64,000 bases of DNA from Sphingomonadales bacterium (GCA_028868535.1 JAGWUH010000016.1:1-64000); one strand, 5' to 3'; shown: positions 24,080-33,790, counted from the stretch's first letter. Translations and numbers: made by a program. Notes: generated from the letters alone by a model not told the origin.

Positions 24080-24838
24080 TCAGAAGGCGTTCTTCGCCTC
24101 GCGCAGCCGGGCGAAGGTCGCCACCGCGTCGCCGCCGCCCCAGCGCCCGCGCAGATCGGCGTCGTCCGCCCGCAGGAACGGGTTGGTCACCAGCTCGCGC
24201 TCGAGCGAAAACGGCACCGTCGGCTCGTCCCTGGCGCGCTTCGCGGCGATTTCCGCGGCATAGACCGCCAGCGCCGCGTTGTCCGGGTCGGCGTGGACGG
24301 CGAACTTCGCGTTCGCTGCCGTGTACTCGTGCGCGCAGTACAGCGTCGTCTCCGCCGGCAATGCCTTCAGCCGCTCCAGGCTCGCCCAGAACTGCGGCGC
24401 CGTGCCCTCGAACATGCGCCCGCAGCCCAGCGCGAACAGCGCATCGCCCACGAAGGCGATGCCGGCCTCGGGCAGGTGATAGGCGATATGCCCGAGCGTG
24501 TGCCCGCCCACGTCGATCACCCGCGCCGTGAACGCCCCCAGCGCCACCGTGTCGCCCTGGCTGACCGTGCGGTCCACGCCGGCAATCTTCGGCGCGTCCA
24601 CCGCCGGCGCGGTCACCGTAGCGCCGGTCCCGGCCTTGATCGCCTCGTTGCCGCCGGCGTGGTCGGGATGCCAGTGGGTGTTCCACACTTGCGTGATCGT
24701 CCAGCCCCTGGCCGCCGCCTGCCGCAGGTATTCGGCGCCATCCGGCGTGTCGATCGCCACCGTCTCCCCGCTCGCGGGATCGTGGACGAGGAAACCGTAG
24801 TTGTCGTCAAGGCAGGGAAACTGGTGAACCTCAAGCAT
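24080..24838 (-). CDS. gloB: Hydroxyacylglutathione hydrolase (glyoxalase II)
   Basis: 252-residue metallo-beta-lactamase-fold enzyme that hydrolyses S-D-lactoylglutathione to lactate and glutathione, the second step of methylglyoxal detoxification. The binuclear metal motif THWHPDHAGG is intact (about 56-65), and further ligands are in VGGHTLGHIAYH and GDALFALGCGRMFEG. The C-terminal substrate-binding region has YCAHEYTAANAKFA and the R-x-x-x-P-T-V-P pattern typical of GloB. The length matches the family (about 250). It lies 11 bases downstream of the glutathione S-transferase gene, giving a glutathione-dependent detoxification operon. Confidence 0.95.
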   Translation of the reverse strand: MLEVHQFPCLDDNYGFLVHDPASGETVAIDTPDGAEYLRQAAARGWTITQVWNTHWHPDHAGGNEAIKAGTGATVTAPAVDAPKIAGVDRTVSQGDTVALGAFTARVIDVGGHTLGHIAYHLPEAGIAFVGDALFALGCGRMFEGTAPQFWASLERLKALPAETTLYCAHEYTAANAKFAVHADPDNAALAVYAAEIAAKRARDEPTVPFSLERELVTNPFLRADDADLRGRWGGGDAVATFARLREAKNAF

Positions 24839-24849
24839 GGCCTGTCCTG

Positions 24850-25470
24850 TCAGTCCTTCGCCGGCACGAGCGTCGCGTCGATCTGCCTTGCCCTGCGATA
24901 GGCAGGCCGCTCGCGCAAGGGGCCAAGGTACGTGTCGAATTCCGGGCGCGGCGAAATCATGCCGAAGCCCAGCATGAAGTCGAGCACCGAGGCCACGTAG
25001 ACGTCCGCGGCGCTGAACCGTTCGCCGGCGATGAACGGCTGGCCCGCCACCGCGCCGGCGATTGTCTCGATCGTCGCCTCGAAGCTGCCGAACCCGGCCA
25101 TGCCCTGCTTGTCCGCCGGCACTTCCCAGCCGATCGCCCTGGCGGTGAACACCGCCTCGATCGGACCCGCCGCGAAGAACAGCCAGCGATAGTAGGCACC
25201 GCGATCCGCCGGGGCAGGGGCCAGCCCCGCGGCGGGGAAGGCATCGGCGAGATAGGCGCAGATCGCCGCGGATTCGGTCACCACCTGCGCGCCGTGCCGG
25301 ATCGCCGGCACCTTGCCCATCGGGTTGATCGCCAGGTAGTCCGGCGCCTTCATCGTCGTGCCATAGTCGAGCACCACCGTCTCGTACGGGACGCCCAGCT
25401 CCTCCAGCATCCAGCGGACGATCTGCCCGCGCGACTGCGGATTGGTGTAGAAAACCAGCGGCCCGGCCAT
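24850..25470 (-). CDS. Glutathione S-transferase
   Basis: 206-residue GST. The N-terminal thioredoxin-like domain begins FYTNPQSRGQIVRWMLEELGV, with Ser13 in the catalytic position of beta/theta-like bacterial GSTs, then the cis-proline turn GKVPAIRH and the gamma-glutamyl-binding TESAAICAYLAD. The C-terminal helical domain has FSAADVYVASVLDF, the conserved N-capping box. The cytoplasmic enzyme conjugates glutathione to electrophiles. It is followed by gloB 11 bases downstream. An intrinsic terminator separates it from rpsA upstream, so it has its own promoter. Confidence 0.93.
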   Translation of the reverse strand: MAGPLVFYTNPQSRGQIVRWMLEELGVPYETVVLDYGTTMKAPDYLAINPMGKVPAIRHGAQVVTESAAICAYLADAFPAAGLAPAPADRGAYYRWLFFAAGPIEAVFTARAIGWEVPADKQGMAGFGSFEATIETIAGAVAGQPFIAGERFSAADVYVASVLDFMLGFGMISPRPEFDTYLGPLRERPAYRRARQIDATLVPAKD

Positions 25471-25544
25471 GCGCGTTCTCCCCGAATCATTCCTGCCAAC
25501 GGTCGGAACATAAACGGAACAAATTCCAACAAGTCAAGAAAAAA

Positions 25545-25570
25545 GCCCGCCCGGATTGATCCGGGCGGGC
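25545..25570 (-). terminator. Intrinsic terminator of rpsA
   Basis: Perfect 10-bp stem GCCCGCCCGG/CCGGGCGGGC with a 6-base loop. Read on the minus strand it is followed by TTTTTTC, giving a classic Rho-independent terminator 34 bases after the rpsA stop. On the plus strand a shorter T run follows as well. Confidence 0.9.
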
Positions 25571-25603
25571 CTTTTTGGAGCGCCGCGGCGCCGGGTGGAA
25601 GGA

Positions 25604-27316
25604 TCAGTCCTTCTTGGCCTTGAGGGCCGCACCCAGGATGTCGCCCAGCGAGGCGCCGGCATCCGACGAGCCGTACTGCTCGACCGCTTCCTTCTCCTCG
25701 GCGAGCTGGCGCGCCTTGATCGAGAAGTTCGGCTTCTTCGAGCGGTCGAACCCGGTGACCATGGCATCGACCTTCTGGCCGACCTGGAAGCGGTCCGGAC
25801 GCTGCTCGTCGCGGTCGCGGCCGAGGTCCGAACGCTTGATGAAGCCGGTCGCCCCGTCCTCGCCGGCCTGGACTTCCAGGCCGCCGTCACGCACTTCGAG
25901 CACGGTCACGGTGACGATCTCGTTCTTGCGCAGCGAGCTGCCGGCACCGGCCGTGCCGCCGGCCGCCGGAGCGCCCTTCTCGAGCTGCTTCATGCCGAGC
26001 GAGATGCGCTCCTTCTCGATGTCGACGTCGAGCACGATCGCCGAGACCTGCTCGCCCTTGCGGTGCAGCGCCAGCGCGTCCTCGCCCGAGATGCCCCAGG
26101 CGATGTCCGACATGTGGACCATGCCGTCGACGTCGCCGTCGAGGCCGATGAACAGGCCGAACTCGGTCGCGTTCTTGACTTCGCCTTCCACGGTCGAGCC
26201 GACCGGGTGCTTCTCGGCGAAGGCTTCCCACGGGTTCTGGATCGCCTGCTTGAGGCCGAGGCTGATGCGGCGCTTGTCGCTGTCGACTTCCAGCACCAGC
26301 ACGTCGACTTCCTGCGAGGTCGAGACGATCTTGCCGGGGTGGACGTTCTTCTTGGTCCACGACATTTCCGAAACGTGGACCAGGCCCTCGATGCCCGGCT
26401 CCAGCTCCACGAAGGCGCCGTATTCGGTGATGTTGGTGACGGTGCCGCGCAGCTTCGCGCCGACCGGGTACTTGGCGGCGACGCCGTCCCACGGATCGCT
26501 CTCGAGCTGCTTCATGCCGAGGCTGATGCGCTGCGTGTCCTGGTTGATGCGGACGATCTGCACGCGCACGGTGTCGCCGATGGCGATGACTTCCGACGGG
26601 TGGTTGACGCGCTTGTAGCTCATGTCGGTGACATGCAGCAGGCCGTCGATGCCGCCGAGGTCGACGAACGCACCGTAGTCGGTGATGTTCTTGACGACGC
26701 CGTCGATGATCTGGCCTTCCGACAGGTTCTGGATCAGGCCGGAGCGCTGCTCGGCGCGGGTTTCCTCGAGGACGGCGCGGCGCGACACGACGATGTTGCC
26801 GCGGCGACGGTCCATCTTCAGGATCTGGAACGGCTGCGGCATGTCCATCAGCGGCTGCACGTCGCGAACCGGGCGAATGTCGACCTGGCTGCCGGGCAGG
26901 AACGCGACGGCGCCGTCGAGGTCGACGGTGAAGCCGCCCTTGACGCGGCCGAAGATCACGCCCTCGACGCGCTTGCCTTCGCCGAACTCGCTCTCCAGCT
27001 TGTCCCACGCGGCTTCGCGGCGGGCGCGGTCGCGGCTCAGCATCGCCTCGCCGTCGGCGTTCTCGACACGGTCGACGAAGACTTCGACTTCGTCACCCAC
27101 GGAGAGGCCGTGCGGCTGGCCGGCCATCGCGAACTCGCGCAGCGGCACGCGGCCTTCGCTCTTGAGGCCGACGTCGATCACGGCCTTGTCGTTTTCGATC
27201 GCGGTGATGGTGCCCTTGACCACGCGGCCTTCAAAGCCGCCGGCGGCGGCGCCGCCCAGGGTCTCGTCGAGAAGTGCCGCGAAATCGTCGCGGGTCGGGT
27301 TAGCCGTGCTGGCCAT
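25604..27316 (-). CDS. rpsA: 30S ribosomal protein S1
   Basis: 570-residue ribosomal protein S1, the mRNA-binding protein of the small subunit. Six S1 (OB-fold) repeats can be followed from GRVVKGTITAIENDKAVIDVG through to GLEVQAGEDGATGFIKRSDLG; repeats 3-5 carry the best S1 signature (for example GVVKNITDYGAFVDLGGIDG and GTVTNITEYGAFVELEPGIEG). The length is typical of alphaproteobacterial S1. The start ATG 27316 follows AAGGAACACAGG; the open frame runs further upstream but without protein-like sequence. It has its own terminator at 25545-25570. It is expected to be essential and highly expressed. Confidence 0.98.
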   Translation of the reverse strand: MASTANPTRDDFAALLDETLGGAAAGGFEGRVVKGTITAIENDKAVIDVGLKSEGRVPLREFAMAGQPHGLSVGDEVEVFVDRVENADGEAMLSRDRARREAAWDKLESEFGEGKRVEGVIFGRVKGGFTVDLDGAVAFLPGSQVDIRPVRDVQPLMDMPQPFQILKMDRRRGNIVVSRRAVLEETRAEQRSGLIQNLSEGQIIDGVVKNITDYGAFVDLGGIDGLLHVTDMSYKRVNHPSEVIAIGDTVRVQIVRINQDTQRISLGMKQLESDPWDGVAAKYPVGAKLRGTVTNITEYGAFVELEPGIEGLVHVSEMSWTKKNVHPGKIVSTSQEVDVLVLEVDSDKRRISLGLKQAIQNPWEAFAEKHPVGSTVEGEVKNATEFGLFIGLDGDVDGMVHMSDIAWGISGEDALALHRKGEQVSAIVLDVDIEKERISLGMKQLEKGAPAAGGTAGAGSSLRKNEIVTVTVLEVRDGGLEVQAGEDGATGFIKRSDLGRDRDEQRPDRFQVGQKVDAMVTGFDRSKKPNFSIKARQLAEEKEAVEQYGSSDAGASLGDILGAALKAKKD

Positions 27317-27532
27317 CCTGTGTTCCTTTGTCCATGTTGCCGGCCAGGCGGTTGTTTCCGCCGGTCTTTCCTCTGCACGCGGCACCATGCCGCCGCAGGC
27401 CAAAAAGGGCCGATGTGCCTCCCGGGCCGGATGCCGCGGAAAGCGTCCTGCGGGCGTTGTCTGCCCGTCGAACCGCGCGCCGCTAGGCCAGCCGCGCCCG
27501 AAAAGCAAGGAATTTCGCGGGCGGCGCGCGCC

Positions 27533-28216
27533 TCAGGCGGGCACGCCCAGCCTGTCCGCGGCCATTGCCTTGCGCCCGGTGGGGGTGGCGCCGCCACCGG
27601 CCGCCAGCCGTCGCAGCCGCTCGCCGTCGGGCACGCGCAGCCAGGCGCCGTCCTTCTCGATCACGCCTTGCGCGCGCAGCATCTTCAGCACCCGGTTGAC
27701 GTGAACCGGCGTCAGCCCGACGACATCGGCCAGGTCCGCCTGGGTCAGCGGCAGCAGGCACTTGTCCTCGCGCACCTGCCCGGCGTCGCGCAGCCGGTCG
27801 AACAGGTCGTCGAGCAGCGTGCACATCCGCTCCACCGCGTTCTGCCGGCCCAGCGCGACGATCCAGTCGGATTGCCGCGCCAGCGTGCGCAGCGTCGCCG
27901 CCACCAGCGCCTGCGCGGTCGCGCTGCGGCCGCCCGGCGCATCGAGCGGCACGCCCCGCGCCCGCAGCGGCGTCAGCGCGACGATGGCGTGGCGCGGCCG
28001 CTCGCCCAGCAGCCATTGCGGCTCGCAGAACTCGCCCGGCAGGAACAGCCCGGTGATCTGCCGGCGCGCGCCGCTCAGCATCCGGTAGCGACAGGCCCAG
28101 CCTTCCTCCAGTTGCCAGATCACGCGCGGCGAGTCGCCCGCCCGAGTCAGGTGCTGGTGGCGCCGGAAGTGTTCAGTCTCAGACAGTTGTTCGCAGGTGT
28201 TCGGAACGGCATTCAT
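27533..28216 (-). CDS. Crp/Fnr-family transcriptional regulator
   Basis: 227-residue regulator with an N-terminal sensory beta barrel (about 15-110; VIWQLEEGWACRYRMLSGARRQITGLFLPGEF) and a C-terminal winged helix (about 150-200; LPLTQADLADVVGLTPVHVNRVLKMLR), where VHVNR stands in the place of the E-T-V-S-R recognition motif. FNR-type cysteine clusters are absent, so direct oxygen sensing by an iron-sulfur centre is unlikely. It is divergent from the hemerythrin-fusion operon across 240 bases that hold no other gene and may control it; no clear operator was found there. It is unrelated in detail to the Crp/Fnr gene at 2814. Confidence 0.88.
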   Translation of the reverse strand: MNAVPNTCEQLSETEHFRRHQHLTRAGDSPRVIWQLEEGWACRYRMLSGARRQITGLFLPGEFCEPQWLLGERPRHAIVALTPLRARGVPLDAPGGRSATAQALVAATLRTLARQSDWIVALGRQNAVERMCTLLDDLFDRLRDAGQVREDKCLLPLTQADLADVVGLTPVHVNRVLKMLRAQGVIEKDGAWLRVPDGERLRRLAAGGGATPTGRKAMAADRLGVPA

Positions 28217-28456
28217 GGACGTGCCCCTGTGAGGCCTGCCCAGTTAGGCCCGGGTTGCGCCATTTTGATACAGCCCGGTGCAGCCCGTGCAGGAACCGCG
28301 CCGGACCGAAGCCGCCGCCGCCGCACCGGCCGCCGCCGCCGGGAATCGCTTAACCTGCGTTAGCGCGGCGGATCACCCCCGCCCGGTCCCGCTTTCCCTT
28401 GGTGAAGCGCCCTCGCGGCGCACCGGCTTGATCCCGCAACCAAGGAGGACGTCCAG

Positions 28457-30178
28457 ATGGCCAATGAGAACGCGAATGCCGCCAAGGCATCGCCCGGCCA
28501 ACCCGCCGGCCAGGCAGGCAACCCGTCAACCGCTTCATCCGCCGGCGGCGCGTCAGGCGGCCAGGCCGCTGGCGGCCAGGCGACTGGCGGGCAGGGCGCC
28601 GGCACCGCCGCGTCCGAAGCCGGCTCGTCGGGCGGCGCGGCGTCGCGCAGCGCTGCCACCGCCAAGGATGCTGGCAAGGACAGCGGCAAGGCCGGCAGCA
28701 AGGCAGGCGCCTCCGCGACCGCCGGCGCCGACAGCGATGCGATCGCGCTGCTCAAGGCCGATCACCGCGCCGTCGAAAAGCTGTTCGAGCAGTTCGAGAC
28801 CGCCAGCGGCACCGAGGCCGACGCGATCGTCGCCCAGATCTGCAAGGCGCTCGCCATCCACACGATGCTCGAGGAGGAGCTGTTCTACCCCGCCGCCCGC
28901 GACGAGGCCTCGGACGAGGACCCGCTCGACGAAGCCCAGGTCGAGCATGACAGCGCCAGGCTGCTGATCGCCGATCTCGCCCGGGGTCGCTCGGGCGACG
29001 AATACCGCGAGGCCAAGGTCACCGTCCTCGCCGAGCAGATCCGCCACCACGTCGCCGAGGAGGAGAAGGCGCGCACCGGCATCTTCGCCCGCGCCCAGGC
29101 CGCCGGGGTCAACACCCCCGAACTCGCCGAGCGCATCCGCCGCCGCAAGGCAGAACTCGAGGCGCGCGACCGCGTGCCCGCCGGCCGCCCGGTCGCCATC
29201 GATATTTCCCGTGGGTCGCAGGCCCGACAAGCAGAGGAGTATGACATGCAGAACAGCCAGACGAGGGACCGTGACTCGCGCGGTCGCTTCACCGACGATG
29301 ACGACGATCGCGGCGGCCGCGGCGGCAGCCGGGGCGGTTCGCTTGGTTCCTCCGACCGCGAGCGCGACGACGAGGGCCGCTTCGTGGGCAGCGGGCGCGG
29401 CGGTGGTCGCGGCCGGGATGACGATGACGACGATCGCGGCCGGGGCGGTCGCGGCGGCAGCAGCGGTGGCCGGGGCCACGGCGGCTGGTTCGGCGACAGC
29501 GAAGGCCACTCCGAGGCCGCGCGCCGGGGCCGTGACGACGACGACGATCGCGGCGGGCGCGGCGGCAGCCGCTCGCGCGGGTACGACGATGACGATCGCG
29601 GCGGCCGCTCGCGCTCGTCGAGCCGCTATGACGATGACGACGATCGCGGCAGCCGTGGCGGACGCAGCGGCGGCGGCAGCCGTGGCGGCGACGGCCGTGG
29701 TTGGTTCGGCGACAGCGAGGGCCATTCGGAAGCCTCGCGGCGCGGCTGGGACAACCCCGATCACGGGCAGTCGGGCTGGTACGGCGACAGCCGGGGCCAC
29801 TCCGAAGCCTCGCGTCGCGGCTGGGACAACCCCGATCACGGCCGGTCCGGCTGGTTCGGCGACAGCGAAGGCCATTCCGAGGCGTCGCGTCGCGGCTGGG
29901 AAGATCGCGGCGACTCGCGCTCCTCGCGCGGGCGTGACGACGACGACGATCTGGGTGGACGCGGTGGCGGCAGCCGCTCGCGCGCCTCGAGCCGCGACGA
30001 CGACGATGATCGCGGCGGCAGCCGCGGCGGGTCGAGCCGCGGCAGTTCCGGCTCCAGTTCGAGCCGGGGCCGCGACGACGACGATCGTGGCCGCTCGCAG
30101 GACAATCGGGGCGGCTGGTTCGGCGACAGCCGCGGCCACTCCGAAGCCTCGCGTCGCGGCTGGGAAAACCGCCGCTGA
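28457..30178 (+). CDS. Hemerythrin domain fused to a disordered acidic/RGG/WFGD-repeat tail
   Basis: 573-residue protein of unusual build. Residues 1-90 are low complexity (Ala, Gly, Ser, Gln). Residues 93-235 form a hemerythrin HHE domain with the iron-ligand histidines and glutamates in ADHRAVEKLFEQFE, AIHTMLEEELFYPA, VEHDSARLL and IRHHVAEEEKA. From about 264 to the end it is a predicted disordered polyampholyte: runs of four to six aspartates, RGG boxes, Ser/Arg stretches and five copies of W-(F/Y)-G-D-S-(E/R)-G-H-S-E-A-(S/A)-R-R-G at 29486, 29702, 29777, 29852 and 30116, the middle three exactly 75 bp apart. An internal AGGAG and ATG at 29246 could start the tail as a separate 310-residue protein. 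The first gene of a stress-like operon. Confidence 0.85.
   Translation: MANENANAAKASPGQPAGQAGNPSTASSAGGASGGQAAGGQATGGQGAGTAASEAGSSGGAASRSAATAKDAGKDSGKAGSKAGASATAGADSDAIALLKADHRAVEKLFEQFETASGTEADAIVAQICKALAIHTMLEEELFYPAARDEASDEDPLDEAQVEHDSARLLIADLARGRSGDEYREAKVTVLAEQIRHHVAEEEKARTGIFARAQAAGVNTPELAERIRRRKAELEARDRVPAGRPVAIDISRGSQARQAEEYDMQNSQTRDRDSRGRFTDDDDDRGGRGGSRGGSLGSSDRERDDEGRFVGSGRGGGRGRDDDDDDRGRGGRGGSSGGRGHGGWFGDSEGHSEAARRGRDDDDDRGGRGGSRSRGYDDDDRGGRSRSSSRYDDDDDRGSRGGRSGGGSRGGDGRGWFGDSEGHSEASRRGWDNPDHGQSGWYGDSRGHSEASRRGWDNPDHGRSGWFGDSEGHSEASRRGWEDRGDSRSSRGRDDDDDLGGRGGGSRSRASSRDDDDDRGGSRGGSSRGSSGSSSSRGRDDDDRGRSQDNRGGWFGDSRGHSEASRRGWENRR
29235..29248 (+). promoter_or_regulatory. Internal Shine-Dalgarno and in-frame ATG (Met264 of the fusion)
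   Basis: AGGAG at 29235-29239 is followed six bases later by an in-frame ATG at 29246. This spacing is ideal and decides that the repeat tail (starting MQNSQTRDRDSRGRFT) could also be translated independently. The preceding 15 codons (GSQARQAEEYD) read like a former intergenic spacer that has become open. Confidence 0.6.
29486..30160 (+). repeat. Five WFGDSEGHSEA repeats
   Basis: Coding repeat units begin at 29486, 29702, 29777, 29852 and 30116. Units two to four are in strict tandem with a 75-bp (25-residue) period that includes the linker DNPDHG. The unit resembles short glycine-rich general-stress motifs (KGG/Con-10 type) but carries a conserved tryptophan and HSEA core. Confidence 0.8.
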
Positions 30179-30195
30179 TCGCAATGCCGGTGCCG

Positions 30196-30219
30196 CCGGG
30201 CCGCCTTCGGGCGGCCCGG
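30196..30219. terminator. Perfect 10-bp hairpin with UUCG tetraloop
   Basis: Arms CCGGGCCGCC and GGCGGCCCGG close on TTCG, an exceptionally stable RNA hairpin, 18 bases after the fusion gene. No T run follows, and a second hemerythrin gene starts 48 bases later, so it may act as an attenuator or as a 3'-end stabiliser rather than a full stop. Confidence 0.6.
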
Positions 30220-30266
30220 CCCTGCACTTCTTCCATGCCTTGGACCTCGTCACCGGGAGCCTGCCC

Positions 30267-30824
30267 ATGTCCTTCTTCGACCGCATCGCCGCCGCGGTGA
30301 TGCCCCCCGAAAGCGCTTCCGACCGGGCCAATGCTCGCAAGGTCGCGGAATCGCTCAGCGCCGCCGGAGACTGGCTCTCCACCGTGCTGCAGCACCACGC
30401 ACACATCGAGACCCTGTTCGGCGAAGCGCTTGACTACCCTGACGCCGAGCGCCGCCTGGTCGCCCTGAAGAACCTCGCAATCACGCTGACCGCACACGCC
30501 AACGCCGAGGAATCGGTGATCTATCCGGCCCTGACCGAGATCGGCGAAAAGGCCGATGCGATGATGGCCTACAACGAACAGGCGATGGTCAAGATCGAGA
30601 TGGGCCTGCTCGAAAAGCTCGATCCGATGTCGGAAGACTGGCGCGACAAGCTCACCCACATCCGCGACGCCGTCGCGCACCACGTCTGCGAGGAAGAAGG
30701 GAAGTGGTTTCCCGAGCTCCAGCAGCACCTTTCGCCGGCCGATCGCGCCAGGCTGAACGCCCGCTTCCCGCAGGAGTTCGACCGTTACGCCGGTCCCGGC
30801 CACGAATGGCTGCCGGTGACCTGA
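30267..30824 (+). CDS. Hemerythrin HHE domain protein
   Basis: 185-residue single-domain hemerythrin. Ligand positions are seen in [28 protein letters not shown] and [16 protein letters not shown], compatible with a non-haem di-iron centre that binds oxygen or nitric oxide or handles iron stress. It starts at an ATG preceded by GGGAG; the frame upstream is only a shadow of the previous gene. Its stop overlaps the start of the SRPBCC gene (TGATG). It is clearly different in sequence from the hemerythrin domain of the upstream fusion, so this is not a simple tandem duplication. Confidence 0.9.
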   Translation: MSFFDRIAAAVMPPESASDRANARKVAESLSAAGDWLSTVLQHHAHIETLFGEALDYPDAERRLVALKNLAITLTAHANAEESVIYPALTEIGEKADAMMAYNEQAMVKIEMGLLEKLDPMSEDWRDKLTHIRDAVAHHVCEEEGKWFPELQQHLSPADRARLNARFPQEFDRYAGPGHEWLPVT

Positions 30825-31386
30825 TGGCCGACGCCCCCACCCGGAAAACGCGCGACGACGCGCCGCCCACCGCCGCCAAGGATCTCCACGCCGATCGCGC
30901 GCTGCTCGCCGAAGCCGTCACCATCGCCGCGCCGCGCGCGGACCTGTACCGCTTCTGGCGCGACCCCGCCAATCTCGCGTCGATCATGGAGAACGTGGTC
31001 CGCATCGAGCCGATCTACGGCAAGCGCTCGCGCTGGACCGTGAAGGCGCCCGGGGGCCGCACCGTCAGCTGGGAATCGGTGATCACCCACGAGGTGCCCG
31101 ACGCCGAGGTCGGCTGGCAATCGGTCGCGGGGGCGGAGATCGACAACAGCGGCCGCATCGAGTTCCGCGACGCCGGCCCGCGCGGCACCGTGGTCCGCGC
31201 GGTGATCGCCTACGATCCGCCCGGCGGGCTGATCGGCCAGACCATCGCCAGGCTGTTCCAGCGCGAACCGCGCGTCCAGGCCCGCCGCGACCTGCACCGG
31301 CTCAAGCAACTGTTCGAAGCCGGCGAGATCGCCACCGGCGCCCGCAACCGCCGTCTCCGGCAGGAACGCAACGAGGATCAACGCCC

Positions 31387-31390
<4 letters not shown>
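30824..31390 (+). CDS. SRPBCC family protein (cyclase/dehydrase-like)
   Basis: 188-residue protein with a START/Bet-v1-like fold: [28 protein letters not shown] at the N-terminal strand-helix, then [45 protein letters not shown], and the long C-terminal helix around [25 protein letters not shown]. This is the pattern of the polyketide cyclase/dehydrase subgroup that commonly sits with stress genes and alcohol dehydrogenases in proteobacteria. It should bind a hydrophobic ligand; none is known. Its start overlaps the hemerythrin stop and its stop overlaps the dehydrogenase start (ATGA), so all three are translationally coupled. Confidence 0.88.
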
Positions 31391-32582
<1,192 letters not shown>

Positions 32583-32593
32583 GTTCCCAACGC

Positions 32594-32625
32594 TTCGTCG
32601 CATTTCAATGCTGCAATGCGACGAA
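32594..32625. terminator. 11-bp inverted repeat after the dehydrogenase
   Basis: Arms TTCGTCGCATT and AATGCGACGAA pair perfectly around a 10-base loop, just after the end of the stress operon. No T run. It could be a terminator-like hairpin or a dimeric operator for the next gene. Confidence 0.55.
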
Positions 32626-32726
32626 ACGATGACGCAACCGAATGCACGACGATTGACCCCGAAGGCGATTTGCGGCCCCTTGGCTGCGGGAGAGAGACTA
32701 GGTTCTCGCACGAAGGGGTCGCCCAG

Positions 32727-33110
32727 ATGTCCAGGTCCGCGCCGTCCACCAACCCGCCCGAGCCGGGCCGGGAAACGCTTCCCGACCAGCCCGCGCTGGC
32801 GCTGTTCGTCGGCACGCTGTTCGAACGGCTCGGCGGCACGCTGGAGATCGATGCCGAGGGCAAGCGCCACGCCTGGCGCCCGTCGCTGACGCGCATCCGC
32901 CGCGATGGCCCGCCGCAGCTCGAAGGCGCCCGTGCCCACGAACGCTTCCGCTCGGTGGAGGAGTGGGAAGGGGCGATGAAGCTGGCGCAATACTGGCTCA
33001 CCCGGCTCGGCGACGCCGATCGCGACCTCGTCTACACGATGCTCGCGCCGCTGCCCGAAGCCGTTGGCGAGACGTTCGATTTCCGCGAGCGCCTTGCCGG
33101 CGACGAGTAG
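32727..33110 (+). CDS. Hypothetical protein (127 aa)
   Basis: 127-residue soluble protein, not recognised. The N-terminal 20 residues are proline-rich. The rest (ALALFVGTLFERLGGTLEIDAEGKRHAWRPSLTRIRR, then VEEWEGAMKLAQYWLTRLGDADRDLVYTMLAPL) looks like a compact alpha/beta fold with a final amphipathic helix. The start at 32727 was chosen because the upstream part of the frame runs through the hairpin at 32594-32625 and is not protein-like. It converges with the nitroreductase gene, five bases apart, and has no clear partner. Confidence 0.7.
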   Translation: MSRSAPSTNPPEPGRETLPDQPALALFVGTLFERLGGTLEIDAEGKRHAWRPSLTRIRRDGPPQLEGARAHERFRSVEEWEGAMKLAQYWLTRLGDADRDLVYTMLAPLPEAVGETFDFRERLAGDE

Positions 33111-33115
33111 GCGCG

Positions 33116-33790
33116 TCAGGGAAACCCGACGAACCGCAGCGTCTCGTCCAGCGGCTTGCGCTCCGATACCACCGCGTTGGCGGGAAAGTCCGGGTCCGGC
33201 CAGCCCAGCGCGACGCTCTTCATGATCACCTCGTCTTCGGGGATGGCCGCGTATTCGCGCACCACCGGCGATTGCATGATCCCCTGGCTGTTGATCACCG
33301 TGCCCAAGCCGCGCGACCAGGCCGCGTTGACCAGCGCGTTGGCCACCCCGCCGCAATCGAAGATCGCGTCGTCGCCATCGGCCAGCGCCCGGTCGAAGGT
33401 GATGATCACGCAGACCGGCGCATCGAACTGGCGGAACCCGCGCAGCATCCAGTCCTCGCGCCCGGCCTTGTCGTCGCGGGCGATGCCCATCGCCGCGAAC
33501 AACTGCTTCGCCACGCCCACCTGCCGCTCGCGGTGCGCCCCGGCGTAAGCCGATCCGGCGCGGAACTCGCGCGATTCGGGCACCCCCGCGACCATCCGCG
33601 CAACGTTGCCGGCACGGATGCGCGCCAGCGGCTCGCCGCTGATCGCGTGGAAATGCCACGGCTGGCTGTTGTACGAGGAGGGCGCCCGCATCACCAGGGA
33701 GATCACCTCCGCGATCAGCGCGCGCGGCACCGGATCGGGCCGATAGCCCCGGATGCTGCGCCGATCGAGGATCACCTGCTCGAATTCCAT
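33116..33790 (-). CDS. Nitroreductase-family flavoprotein
   Basis: 224-residue FMN-dependent NAD(P)H oxidoreductase. Family marks: RRSIRGYRPDPVPRALIAEVISLVMRAPSSYNSQPWHF-like N-terminus with the FMN-phosphate R-R-S-I-R and the S-x-x-N-x-Q-P-W motif; the mid-region DCGGVANALVNAAWSRGLGTV; and near the end ALGWPDPDFPANAV. It would reduce nitroaromatics, quinones or enones in the cytoplasm, or act in a dedicated pathway. It is divergent from the maleylacetoacetate-isomerase-like GST gene with a 95-base spacer, so the two may be controlled together. Confidence 0.92.
   Translation of the reverse strand: MEFEQVILDRRSIRGYRPDPVPRALIAEVISLVMRAPSSYNSQPWHFHAISGEPLARIRAGNVARMVAGVPESREFRAGSAYAGAHRERQVGVAKQLFAAMGIARDDKAGREDWMLRGFRQFDAPVCVIITFDRALADGDDAIFDCGGVANALVNAAWSRGLGTVINSQGIMQSPVVREYAAIPEDEVIMKSVALGWPDPDFPANAVVSERKPLDETLRFVGFP

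Noticed and set aside
28217..28456. An EcfG-type promoter before the hemerythrin-fusion operon
   Set aside because: A GGAAC is present, but no CGTT follows at 16-17 bp, so stress control was not claimed from sequence.
29211..30824. A 537-codon frame joining the repeat region to the second hemerythrin
   Set aside because: Only the part from the ATG at 30267 is protein-like; the rest is the shadow of the repeat-tail gene in another frame.
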